Below, piece after piece: positions 46,720-59,477 of a DNA stretch of 64,000 nucleotides. Source of the stretch: Sorghum bicolor (lineage: Eukaryota; Streptophyta; Magnoliopsida; Poales; Poaceae); contig NW_018396400.1 in NCBI RefSeq assembly GCF_000003195.3, positions 236,708 to 300,707 of the forward strand. Direction: 5' to 3'. The position numbers and the translations under genes were made by a program. The notes beneath the pieces were generated by a model. It worked only from the letters and a program-made list of their open reading frames with translations, made no database searches and was not told where the DNA came from. Numbering within the stretch: the first letter of the stretch is position 1; each line of letters opens with the position of its first letter.

Positions 46720-47181
46720 TGTCGACGAAAGCTAGTCAGCAGTCTACCTTGGGGTATACCCACGGTAGTAGTTTATCGGTAGACAGGTGCGCAAGCTACG
46801 AACTCGATGGTGACGCAAGACACGGACAAGTTTTTTATCTAGGTTCGACCGCCGTGTGGGCCTAATACCTACGTCCTGCGTCTAATTGTATTGGATTGAG
46901 TTGAGTTGAGATGAGATGTCTATGGGGGGTCCCTTGCCTCTCTTTATATAGTCCAGAGGGCAGGGTTACAGATCTAGAAACTAATCCTAGTCGATTACAA
47001 TTGCCATAGATAGCATGATATCAATTCCTATTCTAACCGACTAGAATCCTGCTTGGTATCCACGTCTTTTTCCTTGCGCGAGACTCCGGGCAGTTGGATC
47101 AAGCCCCGAGTCTTCCTCGTGATGGACCAAGTCTCCTGGTCCAAGTCTAGCCGTAAGGGTATAGGGGTTTATACCCCCACA
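46720..47181 (-). repeat. Element D 5' LTR (462 bp)
   Basis: Same length and ends as the LTR at 35070-35531, with about 19 differences by eye including short changes near 47059-47085. TATA box (minus strand) at about 46942-46950. Confidence 0.9.
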
Positions 47182-48024
47182 CATTGGGTGCTTCTAGCAG
47201 ACCATCGGGTGTGTCTAAATTGATTTCTAAGTATGTTCCATGCAAACCATGCGCCTATCTTGCATCAAGATTACAACTATCTCCAAACAGACCGAACCAA
47301 GCTTCCACCTGAGCCTCTTCACCAAGGAGTACCATCGGGTGCGTCCAAAATGGTTTCTTAGATTATGGTGCATTAGGTGCAAACCATGCACCTATCTTAC
47401 ATCAAAACTAACACTATCTCCAAATGGACCAAAGCAAGATTCCATATGACACACATCATCTAGGAGTTCTATTAGGTGTGTCCAAATTGATTTCCGATCA
47501 TATGGTATGTTCCACCCAAACCATGCACGTTTCTTGCCTCAAGATTAGCACTGTCTCAAAACAGACCAAACCGAGCTTTCACTTGAGTCTCTTCACCTAG
47601 GAGTACCATCGGGTGCTTCCACAATGATGTCTGACCCTATGGTGCATTAGGCGCAAACCGTGCACCTATCTTGCGCTGAAACTAACATTGTCTCTAAATA
47701 GATCAAAGCGAGACTCCATATGAGACACATCATCTAAGAGTTCCATTTGGTGCGTCCAATCTGATTTTTGAGCATATGGTACGTTCCACGCAAACCATGC
47801 ACCTATCTTACATAAAGATTAGCACTATATCCAAGCAGACCGAACCAAGCTTCCACTTTAGCCTCTTCACCTAGGATTATCATCGGGTGCTTCCACAATG
47901 GTTTCTGAGCCTATGGTGCATTAGGCGCAAACCGTGCACCTATCTTGCACCGAAACTAACATTGTCCCCGAGCAGACCAAAGCGAGCTTCCATATGACAC
48001 ACATTATCTACGAGTTCTATCAGG
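47182..48024. repeat. 137-bp centromere-type satellite, segment 4
   Basis: Continues segment 3 across element D. Variants match 33404-34240 closely in order (for example TTCTTAGATTATGG and the AACCAAGCTTCCACTTTAGCC monomer), a spacing of about 1,665 bp of satellite once D is removed. It ends at TTCTATCAGG, where element E begins. No gene. Confidence 0.88.
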
Positions 48025-51000
48025 CCCGATGTGTAGGGCGTCCCGCACCCGATCCCTCAGCGTCGTGCCTAAGTAGCACAACTGGTCGACCAGCGCGTCG
48101 CCTCGAGCTTCCTCCTTCGACTCGACCATGGGCTCGACCTCCCAAGAGGTCGAGAGATCGCTTATCGCCGTCCGCAGTCGACGGTTCAAAGCAACCTCCC
48201 CCTCGAGCTGGGCCTTGGCGTTGCGAGCTTCGACTTGGGCGGCCAAGAGCTCGTCTTTGAGCCCTGTGAATGCCAACACAAAGAGCTTTAGATAACACCA
48301 AACACGCCTTAGAAAAGAAACTTGATAATAGAAAACATACCGCGGATGCTCTCCTCCAGAGCCGTGTTTTCGCCAACCAAATTGGTGTTGGCCCTCTCGA
48401 CCTCCTTGTTGGAACGCGCCAGCTCGGTGTTGGTGACGCGCAGATCCTCGATCGCCTTGCCGGCCTGCGTAGTGGCTCCTTCCTTCTCCAGCAGCGCCCT
48501 CTTTAGACGATCGACGTCGTTAGAAAGGCTACGGGATCGAGCCCGCTCCGCCTCGAGGTCTTCGAGGGCCTTCTTCTTTGCTTCCTCCATGGCACCCCGG
48601 GCGACCTCGCTGTTCACATACTCCACTTTCATCCTCTGGAAGGATTCTCGGAGGGAGTCCAGGTCGGTCTTGAGGAGGCCCTTCTCCTTGTCCAGGTCAG
48701 CAACGACGTTCTTGTAGGACAGGGCCTCCTCCCGGGCTTTGGACGCAGCCTCCTCGACCGTCAGAGCCCGCTCCCTCAGCAGCACAGCCTCTTCCATAGC
48801 CTTCCTCGACGCCTCTCGAGCCTCGGCTAGGGCAGCCTCCCTCTCCTTCTTCTCCTCCTTGAGCGCCAAGAGCTCTTTATAAGCGCGGAGGAGTTTCTCC
48901 TGCGACTCCAAGAGTTGGTCCTTGAGGATGGGGAGCTGCTCCCAACCGCCTCTCGTGGCGTGAATGAAGCTCGAATTGATACGGGAGGTCTCTTTCAGGT
49001 CCTACGAGCCGGTAGTCGAGCAGTCAGCACACAAAACCAAATGCTCCATAAGGAGTAAGGGCTAAAAGACTCTTACAAAGTAAGCCAGCGTGTGCCCGTT
49101 GTTAACCACATCAGACAGGAGCCCCACCGTGTGCTTCATCCATAGGCGGAGCTCCTCGACGTGTTCCCATTTCTCCGCCTCCTTCCGGTCGTCCAAAAAG
49201 ATGTTGGGTTCGGAAGGGTCGGTGGAAGCCCGGATACGGATCTGGTCGGGACACCAGTTCTCCATCTCCTGGTCGGTGCGCGCCTTGACGCCTCGGATGA
49301 GCTCCTCGACGGTTTCGAGAGACCCCCCGTGGCGCAGGAACAGGTCGACGAGAGAAGGGAACCGCCCGTTATCATCCACCGTTTTCCACGCCCCAGTCTT
49401 GCTCCCACCACCGCCTTCTGACGTCCCAATCTCGTCTTCCTCGGAGGGGACGCGCTCCTCCCACGGTCGACGCCCTCAGAGGAACCCCGGCGCGATCCCG
49501 TCCATACCGTAGATCGTCCTCCTGATTTCAGAATCAGGGTCGGCGGGGGTGCGCATCATGCAGGCGAGCGCCACTACGTCGTCCGCCCGCCCTGACTCTG
49601 CGGGGATCGCGGCCGGCGCCCCCGGACGGAGCCACGCTGGGGTAGGAGGTCCAAAATCCGGCAGGCCCTCCTCCTAGTTTCCAGGCTCCTGCAGCACTTC
49701 CAGGTCCGGTTGGGGCAGATCAAGCGGCTCTGCCAGCTGTTGACCCCCCTGCTGCAGCTGCTCTTGGAGCTCCTGCGGCTCCGATCGATGTTCCTGCTCC
49801 TGCAGTTGCCGCTGCGTCTCTTGCTGCCTCTCCTCCTCCTCCTTCTTCCTCTGCTCCTCGATGGAGCGAAGACCGACGGGCCAGGGTGCCCGTCCCGCAA
49901 CAAGAGAGATCGAGGCCTCCTCGTCCATAGGACGGGCGTCCCTCGAGGTCCCGTCGCCGCCGGACCCATCGCTTATGGTAATAGGATCCCCCTCGACCCC
50001 CGATCGGGGAGGCTCGAGGGCTCCATCTTGCCCTTGGGGCTGAGGCGCCTCGGCCTGTTTCGGCGACGACGGGGCAGACTCAGGACGGGGTGGGGAACTC
50101 TCGGCGCCGGTCGGTGGTTGAGGGTCGGAGGAACCTATAGAACGCGAAACAAAGGTCAGTCACTATGATGGCCGATGTAAGAACGACACAAATCCCATGA
50201 ATAAGCTGCTAACCTAGGTCCCTGGAGGCCGCTCCCACCTTGAGCCTTTTCGCCATTGAGGGCTGGGCCTGCTCAAGCGTCCGCTTCAACCTGAGGAGAG
50301 AGGAAGGGACATAAAGAAGACCGTTATACGAGAAAACACGAAGAATCCAGAGAATAAGAATCACAGCATCGAAGAACTTACCCCACAGGGAGAACGGCTC
50401 GCCTGCCGGTACCTCGACCGGTGGGCCTCGAGCCACCCCGCGTCAAGGCCCCAGGCCCCTCGAGGGCAGGCGCTGGCTTTGGCCCAGCGACTCCCACCTG
50501 GCGAGCGCCGGGACTGGCGCTCCTGTAGCCGGTCTCTCCCTTCTCGGAGGCCGCGGCGCGACCGCGGGTCAGCGGCCCCGTCGCCTGGGGCTTAGCTTGG
50601 CCACCCGCCTTTGGTGCAGGAGGAGGTTGGGGGGGCGGGGCGGCCCGACTGGTCGCGGGCGCAGGAGGGGTGTCAGCGCGGGGGCGGTGAGATCCGCCTG
50701 GCCCCTCCTTTGGTGCTCCCATCCGCGGGGCGTGGACGTTGCCTCGAGGCGGACCCTCGAGGATCCGGTCAAGGCGAGACGCCATCCCTCGGAATCGTCG
50801 CTGTCATCATCAACGTCCCCATCATCATCCTCGCTAGGGGATTCTTCTTTAGGCTCCCCCCTCTGCCTGGATTTAGCTCGACGCGCTTCTAACGCTTGGC
50901 GGTCGAGATTCTTCTTCTTTTTCCCTTCCTTCTCAGAGTCCTTGGCGGACTTCAATTTCTCGGCGGACTGGCGCCGTTTGTCACGGTCGACCTCGTCCTC

Positions 51001-52048
51001 CTTTACTGGAGGCCTCGAGGACCGGACATCAATCCGTCCCTGTCAGAACAAAGGTAGGCTTAAAAAGGATCGAAAGAAATCCAGAATCGAAGCTATGTAC
51101 GAGAAAAGAGCATACCAGGTCGATCGAGCCCTCGTCAGGCCTCATGGGGAAGCCATTGACGTGCTCCGGCTTAAAGTCGCCGGCAATGGCCGCCCTAACC
51201 CGGGCTGCGGTTTCGTCGTCCGCCAGAGCCTCGTTAGACATCCGGCATGCCTCGAGGTCCCGGGAAGAAACGCCGGGCCCCATCTCATCCATCCTTAGCG
51301 GCCGAGACATCAGCGGGAGAACCCTCCGACGATGGACGGCCGAGAGGACGAGAGTGGCGGACAGGCCCTCCAGGCGCAGCTTCTTCAGGGCGTCGAGGAG
51401 GGGGTCGAGCCGCGACTGGTGGTCTTGGACGACGCCGTATGTCCAGTTGTCCGGGCGCTCCGTAATCAGGCGGCCGGTGTAAGCAGGGAGAAGACCGTCG
51501 TCGTTCCTCAGGTAGAACCACTCGGAGTCCCATCCGGCGTGGTTCGATGACAACCCCACCGGGATGTACTCGCGTGGCCTCTCCGTCTTCTTCGTCTTCA
51601 GCACCAGGTTGAGGCACCCGGCCCGCACGGGTTTCCTCACGCCGGTGGTCCCGGTGGGGGCGTTGAAGAGCTCGCCCCTGTAGAGGTGGAGCCACAGCTC
51701 CCAGTGGGGCATCATCCCCAAATAGCCCTCACACACCGCGGCGAAGACCACCGCGACGGTGATGGCGTTTGGGGAGAAGTGCTGGAGCTCCACCCCGTAA
51801 TGGAGGCAGAGCGCCCGCATGAAGTAGCTCGGAGGAGCGCCCAGGCCGTGGCGGTGGAACTTGGCGAACGACACCACGTAGCCCTTGGGCGGCTCGGGCT
51901 CCCGGTGGTCCGCTGGCGGCGCGATCCACTCCGGTGACGACAGCGAGGTGCGGTGGCGTAGGAGTCCCTCCCTCTCAAGCTCTAGCAACCGGCGCTCCGT
52001 CATCGACAACGGGCGCCAGTCGGCGGCGGCGACGAGTCTCACAGGCAT
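48025..52048 (-). pseudogene. Antisense gene of element E (PF04195-like, coiled coil), 3'-truncated
   Basis: Minus strand, ATG 52048. Exon 1 (52048-51116, donor GTATG) encodes about 311 residues with KGYVVSFAKFHRHGLGAP, YFMRALCLHYGVELQHFSPN and VCEGYLGMMPHWELWLHLY, resembling PF04195 and the gene in element D. Exon 2 starts after an acceptor at 51040 (CAG|GGACGG) and encodes a basic then Asp/Glu-rich stretch, then Pro/Ala-rich sequence in another frame. Further exon-like blocks: near 50436-50209, 50130-49677 (Gln/Glu coiled coil, ending at TAG 49677-49679), 49512-49070, 48911-48340 (long coiled coil, Glu/Ala/Lys-rich) and 48279-48025. The last block is cut off by satellite. Inner exon borders are approximate. 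Confidence 0.65.
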
Positions 52049-52190
52049 CTTGGACGGAAGGTGGGTGGATTCTCTACCGCTTGAGGGGGTGCGCGCGCGC
52101 GTGAGATGGCAAGAGAGCTAAGACGGCGACGAGGCTAAGGCAAGAATGGCGACGGAAGGCAGAAGGGAAAACGGCGGCGATGCCGCGGGA

Positions 52191-52198
52191 TATTTATA
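52191..52198 (-). promoter_or_regulatory. Candidate TATA box of the element E antisense gene
   Basis: TATAAATA on the minus strand lies about 145 bp upstream of the ATG at 52048, facing it, as in elements C and D. Confidence 0.6.
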
Positions 52199-52968
52199 GG
52201 CAGCAACCCACCAACGGACAGATCCGATCAATGAGGTAACTCCTCCCATAAATGCGCCTCCTAACGGTCTGTCTTCCTCGTCACAGACAGGACGCTCCGA
52301 ATTCTGCACCGGTACCATGTCGCAACGGCTCCCGCCTGAAAAGGCGCGCCCAACGGGCAAAAAGGCGAACCGCCACGGCCTCTTCCTTCCCTTGTAAGCC
52401 AAGGAGCGCACCCATGAAAGCCTTGAGAGGTCGCAGGCTGACCCACCGAAAGGGTTCGACAGCCGATCTCGAGCACCAGAGTCAGGGATCCCCAGCGAGT
52501 GGTCGAAAATCGAGGTCCTCCTCGAAGACTCGCTGGGGATGTCCAAGGTAGGGTCGAGACAGTCGAGAGGAATCCCCCCGACGGGAGGCATCGAGCCGCT
52601 GGACTCTATCGAACGAGACCAGTATCCCCGACCACGTCGACCCCGCTTTATGAGAACGCCTCCGGGCTATAGCTGACCCCCTCGAAAGGGGCACAGGATC
52701 TCACTAGGACTAACCTGTTAGGAGCTCAATCCGGGGTGGATGACGCTCACTCTATCGAGAGTACGTCAAAACCCCCTACGAAAAACGAGCCAACCAGAAC
52801 CTTCCACCACTGGTGTCGACAGCGTTTCTGAGAATTAGGCAATATAACCCTCAAAGGAGTCAAAAACTCCTCCAAGGGCTCGGGGGCAACCCCCGCGGGG
52901 CGCTCGCGCGCCCCCATGGAAATTCGACCGCAAAATAAAAGCCTCAACTCGAGCGTCAGCGCTCAAAT
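52199..52968. other. Element E 3' non-coding region
   Basis: About 770 bp between the antisense promoter and the polypurine tract. Open frames here (for example 52591-52118 on the minus strand) show no domain I recognise. TCGA-containing motifs are frequent. Confidence 0.5.
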
Positions 52969-52985
52969 GGAGACTCGGGGGCTAC
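52969..52985 (+). other. Polypurine tract of element E
   Basis: GGAGACTCGGGGGCTAC lies directly before the LTR. This form is common in grass Gypsy elements and sets the element's orientation as plus. Confidence 0.75.
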
Positions 52986-54039
52986 TGTCGAGGGTATCAG
53001 TAAGGGGTATCCTAACTAATGTACATAACAAGATTGTCCGTACGCAGGTCGAGGCCCTCAACTCGACGCTCTGTTCAGTCACACGTACAATCATCGACGA
53101 CCACAGCCTCGAAGACGGAAAAGGCGTCGAGCGAATCGATCAGGGCTTGAGCACCAACTACCGTCGAATACGGAAACAGGCTCGAGCGAACCAAGAGGCG
53201 TCGAGCGCAAGGACGCCGCCCGCCGCCTGACGCGCGCATGGGAACCAGGGCATTTAATGCGCTTGTCGCGCTCCCACCTAACACGCCAGTCACGGGAAGC
53301 GTGATAGGGAACAGGCATCCGTCCCGTCATTCTTTTTGCAGCCTTCCCCACCAAACAACCCAGAGTCTGTCAGAATGCGGGAAGCGGGGATGGAACGTCT
53401 AATCAGGACCCCCTCGAGACACCCAAGGTCAACGCTCTGGATAACAAGGCATAACACAACGTCCGACCCTTGACCAGATATGTTCCCTTCCTGGGGAAGG
53501 GTTAGGCGTCGACTGACAATACTGCAACCGCTCCGACGTGTCGGCCGCCATGACGTACAGGCGTGCAACCGATTTGCCAGTCCAAGACGGCGCACAGAGC
53601 GGGATATAGGGGCACGCGTAATCATCATCAGGCTATCAGGACAGGACGGCTCGAGACCACGCCGGTACGGAAGCTTCGAGTAGGTCAGCGTGCCATGCCT
53701 CTATCAACCCCTACTCTGACACCTATACATGTACCCTAGGTCTCTCCTTGGAACTATAAAAGGGGAGGCCCGGGAGAAAACAAGAGATAACGCAACACTA
53801 CACTCATACGCAGTAGAGCTTCCATACTCCGCCTCACTCCATACCACGCTTGTATTCACCCCTGTACAAGCACTTAGGTGCAAAATAATACAAACTCTCT
53901 CCCCCCCCGCTGGACGTAGGGCCTTCTCTTGCCCGAACCAGGATAAATCCTTGTGTCTTTTTGCATCACCCTCTGGGAAAGGGAAGCACGCATACAAATT
54001 CACTCGTTGGTGTGACCCCCCGTGGGGAAAACACCGACA
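52986..54039 (+). repeat. Element E 3' LTR (1,054 bp)
   Basis: It runs from TGTCGAGGGTATCAG to ACACCGACA. A TATA box (TATAAAAG) is at 53755-53762. TCGA-containing motifs (GTCGAG, CTCGAG, TCGAGG) are dense in its first half. There is no partner LTR in the window. Confidence 0.85.
53755..53762 (+). promoter_or_regulatory. TATA box of element E LTR
   Basis: TATAAAAG about 280 bp before the LTR end, in plus orientation. As the element lacks its body, transcripts from here would read into the satellite array downstream. Confidence 0.6.
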
Positions 54040-55044
54040 CAAACCATGCAACTGTCTTGCACCGAAACTAATACTATCTCCAACTGGACCGAAGCGAGAT
54101 TCCATATGATACACTTCATCTAGTAGTTCCATCGGGTGCATCTACAGTTCCATCGGGTTTGTCCAAATTGATTTCTGAGCATATGGTATGTTCCATGCAA
54201 ACCGTGCACCTATCTTGCATCAAGATAAGAACTATCTCCAAAAAGACAGAACAAAGATTCCACTTGAGCCTCTTCACCAAGGAGTACCATCGTGTGTGTC
54301 CAAAATAGTTTCTTAGCCTATGGTACATTAGGCACAAACCGTGTACCTATCTTGCACTGAAACTAACACTATCTCCAAAGAGACTGAAGTGAGATTCTAT
54401 ATGACACACGTCATCTAGGAGTTCTATTGGGTGCTTCCAATTATATTTCGAAGCATATGGTACGTTCCATGCAATTCGTGCACCTATCTTGCATCAAGAT
54501 TAGCACTATCTCTAAACAAAAGCAAACTGAGCTTCCACTTGAGCCCCTTTACCTAGGAGTATCATCGGGTGTATCCAAAATGGTTTCTTAGCCTATGATG
54601 CGTTAGGCGCAAACTGTGTACCTATCTTGCACCAAAACTAACTCTGTCTCCAAACAGACCGAAGCGAGATTCCATATGACATATGTCATCTAGGAGTTCT
54701 ATTGGGGTGCGTCCAAATGGATTTCTTAGCATATGGTATGTTCCATGCAAACCGTGCACCTATCTTGCATCAAGATTAGCACAATCTCCAAACATTTCGA
54801 ACCGTCCTTCCACTTGAGCCTCTTCACCTAGGAGTATTATCGGGTGCTTCCATAATGGTTTCCGAGCCTATGGTGCATTATACGCAAACCATGCACCAAT
54901 CTTGCCCCTAAACTAACATTGTCTCGAAACAGATTGAAGCAAGATTCTGTATGACACACATGATCTAGGAGTTTTATCGGGTGCGTCCAAATTGATTTCC
55001 GAGAATATGGTACGTTCCATGCAAACCGTACACCTGTCTTGCAT

Positions 55045-57260
55045 CAAGATTAGCACTATCTCCAAACAGACCGAACCGAGCTTTCACATGAGCCTCTTCA
55101 CCTAGGAGTACCATCGGGAACTTCCACAATGATTTCTGAGCCTATGGTGCACTGGGCACAAACCATGCACCTATCTTGCACCGAAACTAATACTATCTCC
55201 AACTGGACTGAAGTGAGATTCCATATGATACACTTCATCTAGTAGTTCCATCGGGTGCATCTACAGTTCCATTGGGTGTGTCCAAATTGATTTCTGAGAA
55301 TATGGTATGTTCCATGCAACCGTGCACCTATCTTGTATCAAGATTAGAACTATCTCCAAACAGATAGAACCAAGATTCCACATGAGCCTCTTCACCAAGG
55401 AGTACCATCGCGTGCGTCCAAAATAGTTTCTTAGCCTATGGTGCATTAGGCACAAATCGTGTACCTATCTTGCACCGAAACTAACACTATCTCCAAAGAC
55501 ACCGAAGTGAGATTCTATATGACACACGTCATCTAAGAGTTCTATTGGGTGCTTCCAAATATATTTTGAAGCATGTGGTACGTTCGATGCAATTCGTGCA
55601 CCTATCTTGCATCAAGATTAGCACTATCTCCAAACAAAGCAAACTGAGCTTCCACTTGAGCCCCTTTACCCAGGAGGATCATCGGGTGCATCCAAAATGG
55701 TTTCTTAGCCTATGATGCATTAGGCGCAAACTGTGTACCTATCTTGCACCAAAACTAACTCTGTCTCCAAACAGACCAAAGTGAGATTCTATATGACACA
55801 TGTCATCTAGGAGTTCTATTGGGTGCGTCTAAATGGATTTTTTAGCATATGGTATGTTTCATGCAAACCGTGCACCTATCTTGCATCAAGATTAGCACTA
55901 TCTCCAAATAGATCAAACCGACCTTCCACTTGAGCCTCTTCACCTAGGATTATCATCGGGTGCTTCCATAACGGTTTCTGAGCCTATGGTGCATTATGCA
56001 CAAACCATGCACCAATCTTGCACCTAAACTAACACTGTCTCCAAACAGATTGAAGCGAGATTCCATATGACACACATGATCTAGGAGTTCTATCGGGTGC
56101 GTCCAAATTGATTTCTAAGAATATAGTATGTTCCATGCAAACCGTACACCAATCTTTCATCAAGATGCACTATCTCCAAACAGACCGAACCGAGCTTTCA
56201 CTTGAGCCTCTTCACCTAGGAGTACAATCGGGAACTTCCACAACGATTTCTGAGCCTATGGTGCACTGGGCACAAACCATGTAACTATCTTGCACCGAAA
56301 CTAATACCATCTCCAACTGGACCGAAGCGAGATTCCATATGATACACTTCATCTAGTAGTTCCATCGGGTGCATCTAGAGTTTCATCGGGTTTGTCCAAA
56401 TTGATGTCTGAGCATATGGTATGTTCCATGCAAACCATACACCTATCTTGCATCAAGATTGGAACTATCTCCAAACAGACAGAACCAAGATTCCACTTGA
56501 GCCTCTTCACCATGGAGTACCATCGTGTGCGTCCAAAATAGTTTCTTACACAAACCGTGTTTCTATCTTGCACCGAAACTAACACTATCTCCAAAGAGAC
56601 CGAAGTGAGATTCTATATGACACACGTCATCTAGGAGTTCTATTGGGTGCTTCCAAATATATTTCGAAGCATATGGTACGTTCCATGCAATTTGTGCACC
56701 TATATTGCATCAAGATTAGCACTGTCTCCAAACAAAAGCAAACTGAGCTTCCACTTGAGCCCCTTTACCCAGGAGTATCTTCGGATGCATCCAAAATGGT
56801 TTCTTAGCCTATGATGCATTAGGCGCAAACTGTGTACCTAACTTGCACCCAAACTAACTCTGTCTCCAAACAGACCGGAGCGAGATTCCATATGACATAT
56901 GTCATCTAGGAGTTCTATTGGGGTGCGTCCAAATGGATTTCTTAGCATATGGTATGTTCCATGCAAACCGTGCACCTATCTTGCATCAACATTAGCACAA
57001 TCTCCAAACATATCGAACCGTCCTTCCACTTGAGCCTCTTCACCTAGGAGTATTATCGGGTGCTTCCATAATGGTTTCCGAGCCTATGGTGCATTATACG
57101 CAAACCATGCACCAATCTTGCCCCTAAACTAACACTGTCTCGAAACAGATTGAAGCAAGATTCTGTATGACACACATGATCTAGGAGTTTTATCGGGTGC
57201 GTCCAAATTGATTTCCGAGAATATGGTACGTTCCATGCAAACCGTACACCTGTCTTGCAT
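55045..57260. repeat. Higher-order repeat unit 1
   Basis: 2,216 bp, 16 monomers. Nearly identical to unit 2; a few substitutions such as GCATGTGG against GCATATGG. Confidence 0.93.
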
Positions 57261-59477
57261 CAAGATTAGCACTATCTCCAAACAGACCGAACCGAGCTTT
57301 CACATGAGCCTCTTCACCTAGGAGTACCATCGGGAACTTCCACAATGATTTCTGAGCCTATGGTGCACTGGGCACAAACCATGCACCTATCTTGCACCGA
57401 AACTAATACTATCTCCAACTGGACTGAAGTGAGATTCCATATGATACACTTCATCTAGTAGTTCCATCGGGTGCATCTACAGTTCCATTGGGTGTGTCCA
57501 AGTTGATTTCTGAGAATATGGTATGTTCCATGCAACCGTGCACCTATCTTGTATCAAGATTAGAACTATCTCCAAACAGATAGAACCAAGATTCCACATG
57601 AGCCTCTTCACCAAGGAGTACCATCGCGTGCGTCCAAAATAGTTTCTTAGCCTATGGTGCATTAGGCACAAATCGTGTACCTATCTTGCACCGAAACTAA
57701 CACTATCTCCAAAGACACCGAAGTGAGATTCTGTATGACACACGTCATCTAAGAGTTCTATTGGGTGCTTCCAAATATATTTTGAAGCATATGGTACGTT
57801 CGATGCAATTCGTGCACCTATCTTGCATCAAGATTAGCACTATCTCCAAACAAAGCAAACTGAGCTTCCACTTGAGCCCCTTTACCCAGGAGGATCAACG
57901 GGTGCATCCAAAATGGTTTCTTAGCCTATGATGCATTAGGCGCAAACTGTGTACCTATCTTGCACCAAAACTAACTCTGTCTCCAAACAGACCAAAGCGA
58001 GATTCTATATGACACATGTCATCTAGGAGTTCTATTGGGGTGCGTCTAAATGGATTTTTTAGCATATGGTATGTTCCATGCAAACCGTGCACCTATCTTG
58101 CATCAAGATTAGCACTATCTCCAAACAGATCAAACCGGCCTTCCACTTGAGCCTCTTCACCTAGGATTATCATCGGGTGCTTCCATAATGGTTTCTGAGC
58201 CTATGGTGCATTATGCACAAACCATGCACCAATCTTGCACCTAAACTAACACTGTCTCCAAACAGATTGAAGCGAGATTCCATATGACACACATGATCTA
58301 GGAGTTCTATCGGGTGCGTCCAAATTGATTTCTAAGAATATGGTATGTTCCATGCAAACCGTACACCAATCTTTCATCAAGATGCACTATCTCCAAACAG
58401 ACCGAACCGAGCTTTCACTTGAGCCTCTTCACCTAGGAGTACAATCGGGAACTTCCACAACGATTTCTGAGCCTATGGTGCACTGGGCACAAACCATGTA
58501 ACTATCTTGCACCGAAACTAATACCATCTCCAACTGGACCGAAGCGAGATTCCATATGATACACTTCATCTAGTAGTTCCATCGGGTGCATCTAGAGTTT
58601 CATCGGGTTTGTCCAAATTGATGTCTGAGCATATGGTATGTTCCATGCAAACCATACACCTATCTTGCATCAAGATTGGAACTATCTCCAAACAGACAGA
58701 ACCAAGATTCCACTTGAGCCTCTTCACCATGGAGTACCATCGTGTGCGTCCAAAATAGTTTCTTACACAAACCGTGTTTCTATCTTGCACCGAAACTAAC
58801 ACTATCTCCAAAGAGACCGAAGTGAGATTCTATATGACACACGTCATCTAGGAGTTCTATTGGGTGCTTCCAAATATATTTCGAAGCATATGGTACGTTC
58901 CATGCAATTTGTGCACCTATATTGCATCAAGATTAGCACTGTCTCCAAACAAAAGCAAACTGAGCTTCCACTTGAGCCCCTTTACCCAGGAGTATCTTCG
59001 GATGCATCCAAAATGGTTTCTTAGCCTATGATGCATTAGGCGCAAACTGTGTACCTAACTTGCACCCAAACTAACTATGTCTCCAAACAGACCGAAGCGA
59101 GATTCCATATGACATATGTCATCTAGGAGTTCTATTGGGGTGCGTCCAAATGGATTTCTTAGCATATGGTATGTTCCATGCAAACCGTGCACCTATCTTG
59201 CATCAACATTAGCACAATCTCCAAACATATCGAACCGTCCTTCCACTTGAGCCTCTTCACCTAGGAGTATTATCGGGTGCTTCCATAATGGTTTCCGAGC
59301 CTATGGTGCATTATACGCAAACCATGCACCAATCTTGCCCCTAAACTAACACTGTCTCGAAACAGATTGAAGCAAGATTCTGTATGACACACATGATCTA
59401 GGAGTTTTATCGGGTGCGTCCAAATTGATTTCCGAGAATATGGTACGTTCCATGCAAACCGTACACCTGTCTTGCAT
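57261..59477. repeat. Higher-order repeat unit 2
   Basis: 2,217 bp. Shares CCAAGTTGATTTC with the next unit (CCAAATTGATTTC in units 1 and 4). Confidence 0.93.

Larger units (their letters stand above)
35070..47181 (-). mobile_element. Element D: complete, decayed Tat-type Gypsy retrotransposon (12.1 kb)
   Basis: Read on the minus strand: 5' LTR 46720-47181, primer-binding site, gag, protease, reverse transcriptase, RNase H, archaeal-type RNase H, integrase, then a multi-exon gene on the opposite (plus) strand, polypurine tract and 3' LTR 35070-35531. Both LTRs are 462 bp and differ at about 19 sites by eye (near 4%), so D looks older than C. Gag-pol has many stops and frame changes plus lost catalytic residues. 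Target duplication is CATCG/CATTG. It contains a 70-bp tandem repeat. Confidence 0.9.
48025..54039 (+). mobile_element. Element E: truncated 3' half of a Tat-type element
   Basis: Only the part with the antisense gene (48025-52048), a 3' region and a 3' LTR (52986-54039) is present; gag, pol and the 5' LTR are missing. The left edge cuts into the antisense gene and abuts satellite; the right LTR edge abuts satellite in a different phase. There is no target duplication. The structure fits a deletion that removed the 5' part of an inserted element together with some satellite. It is much more GC-rich than the other elements. Confidence 0.82.
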
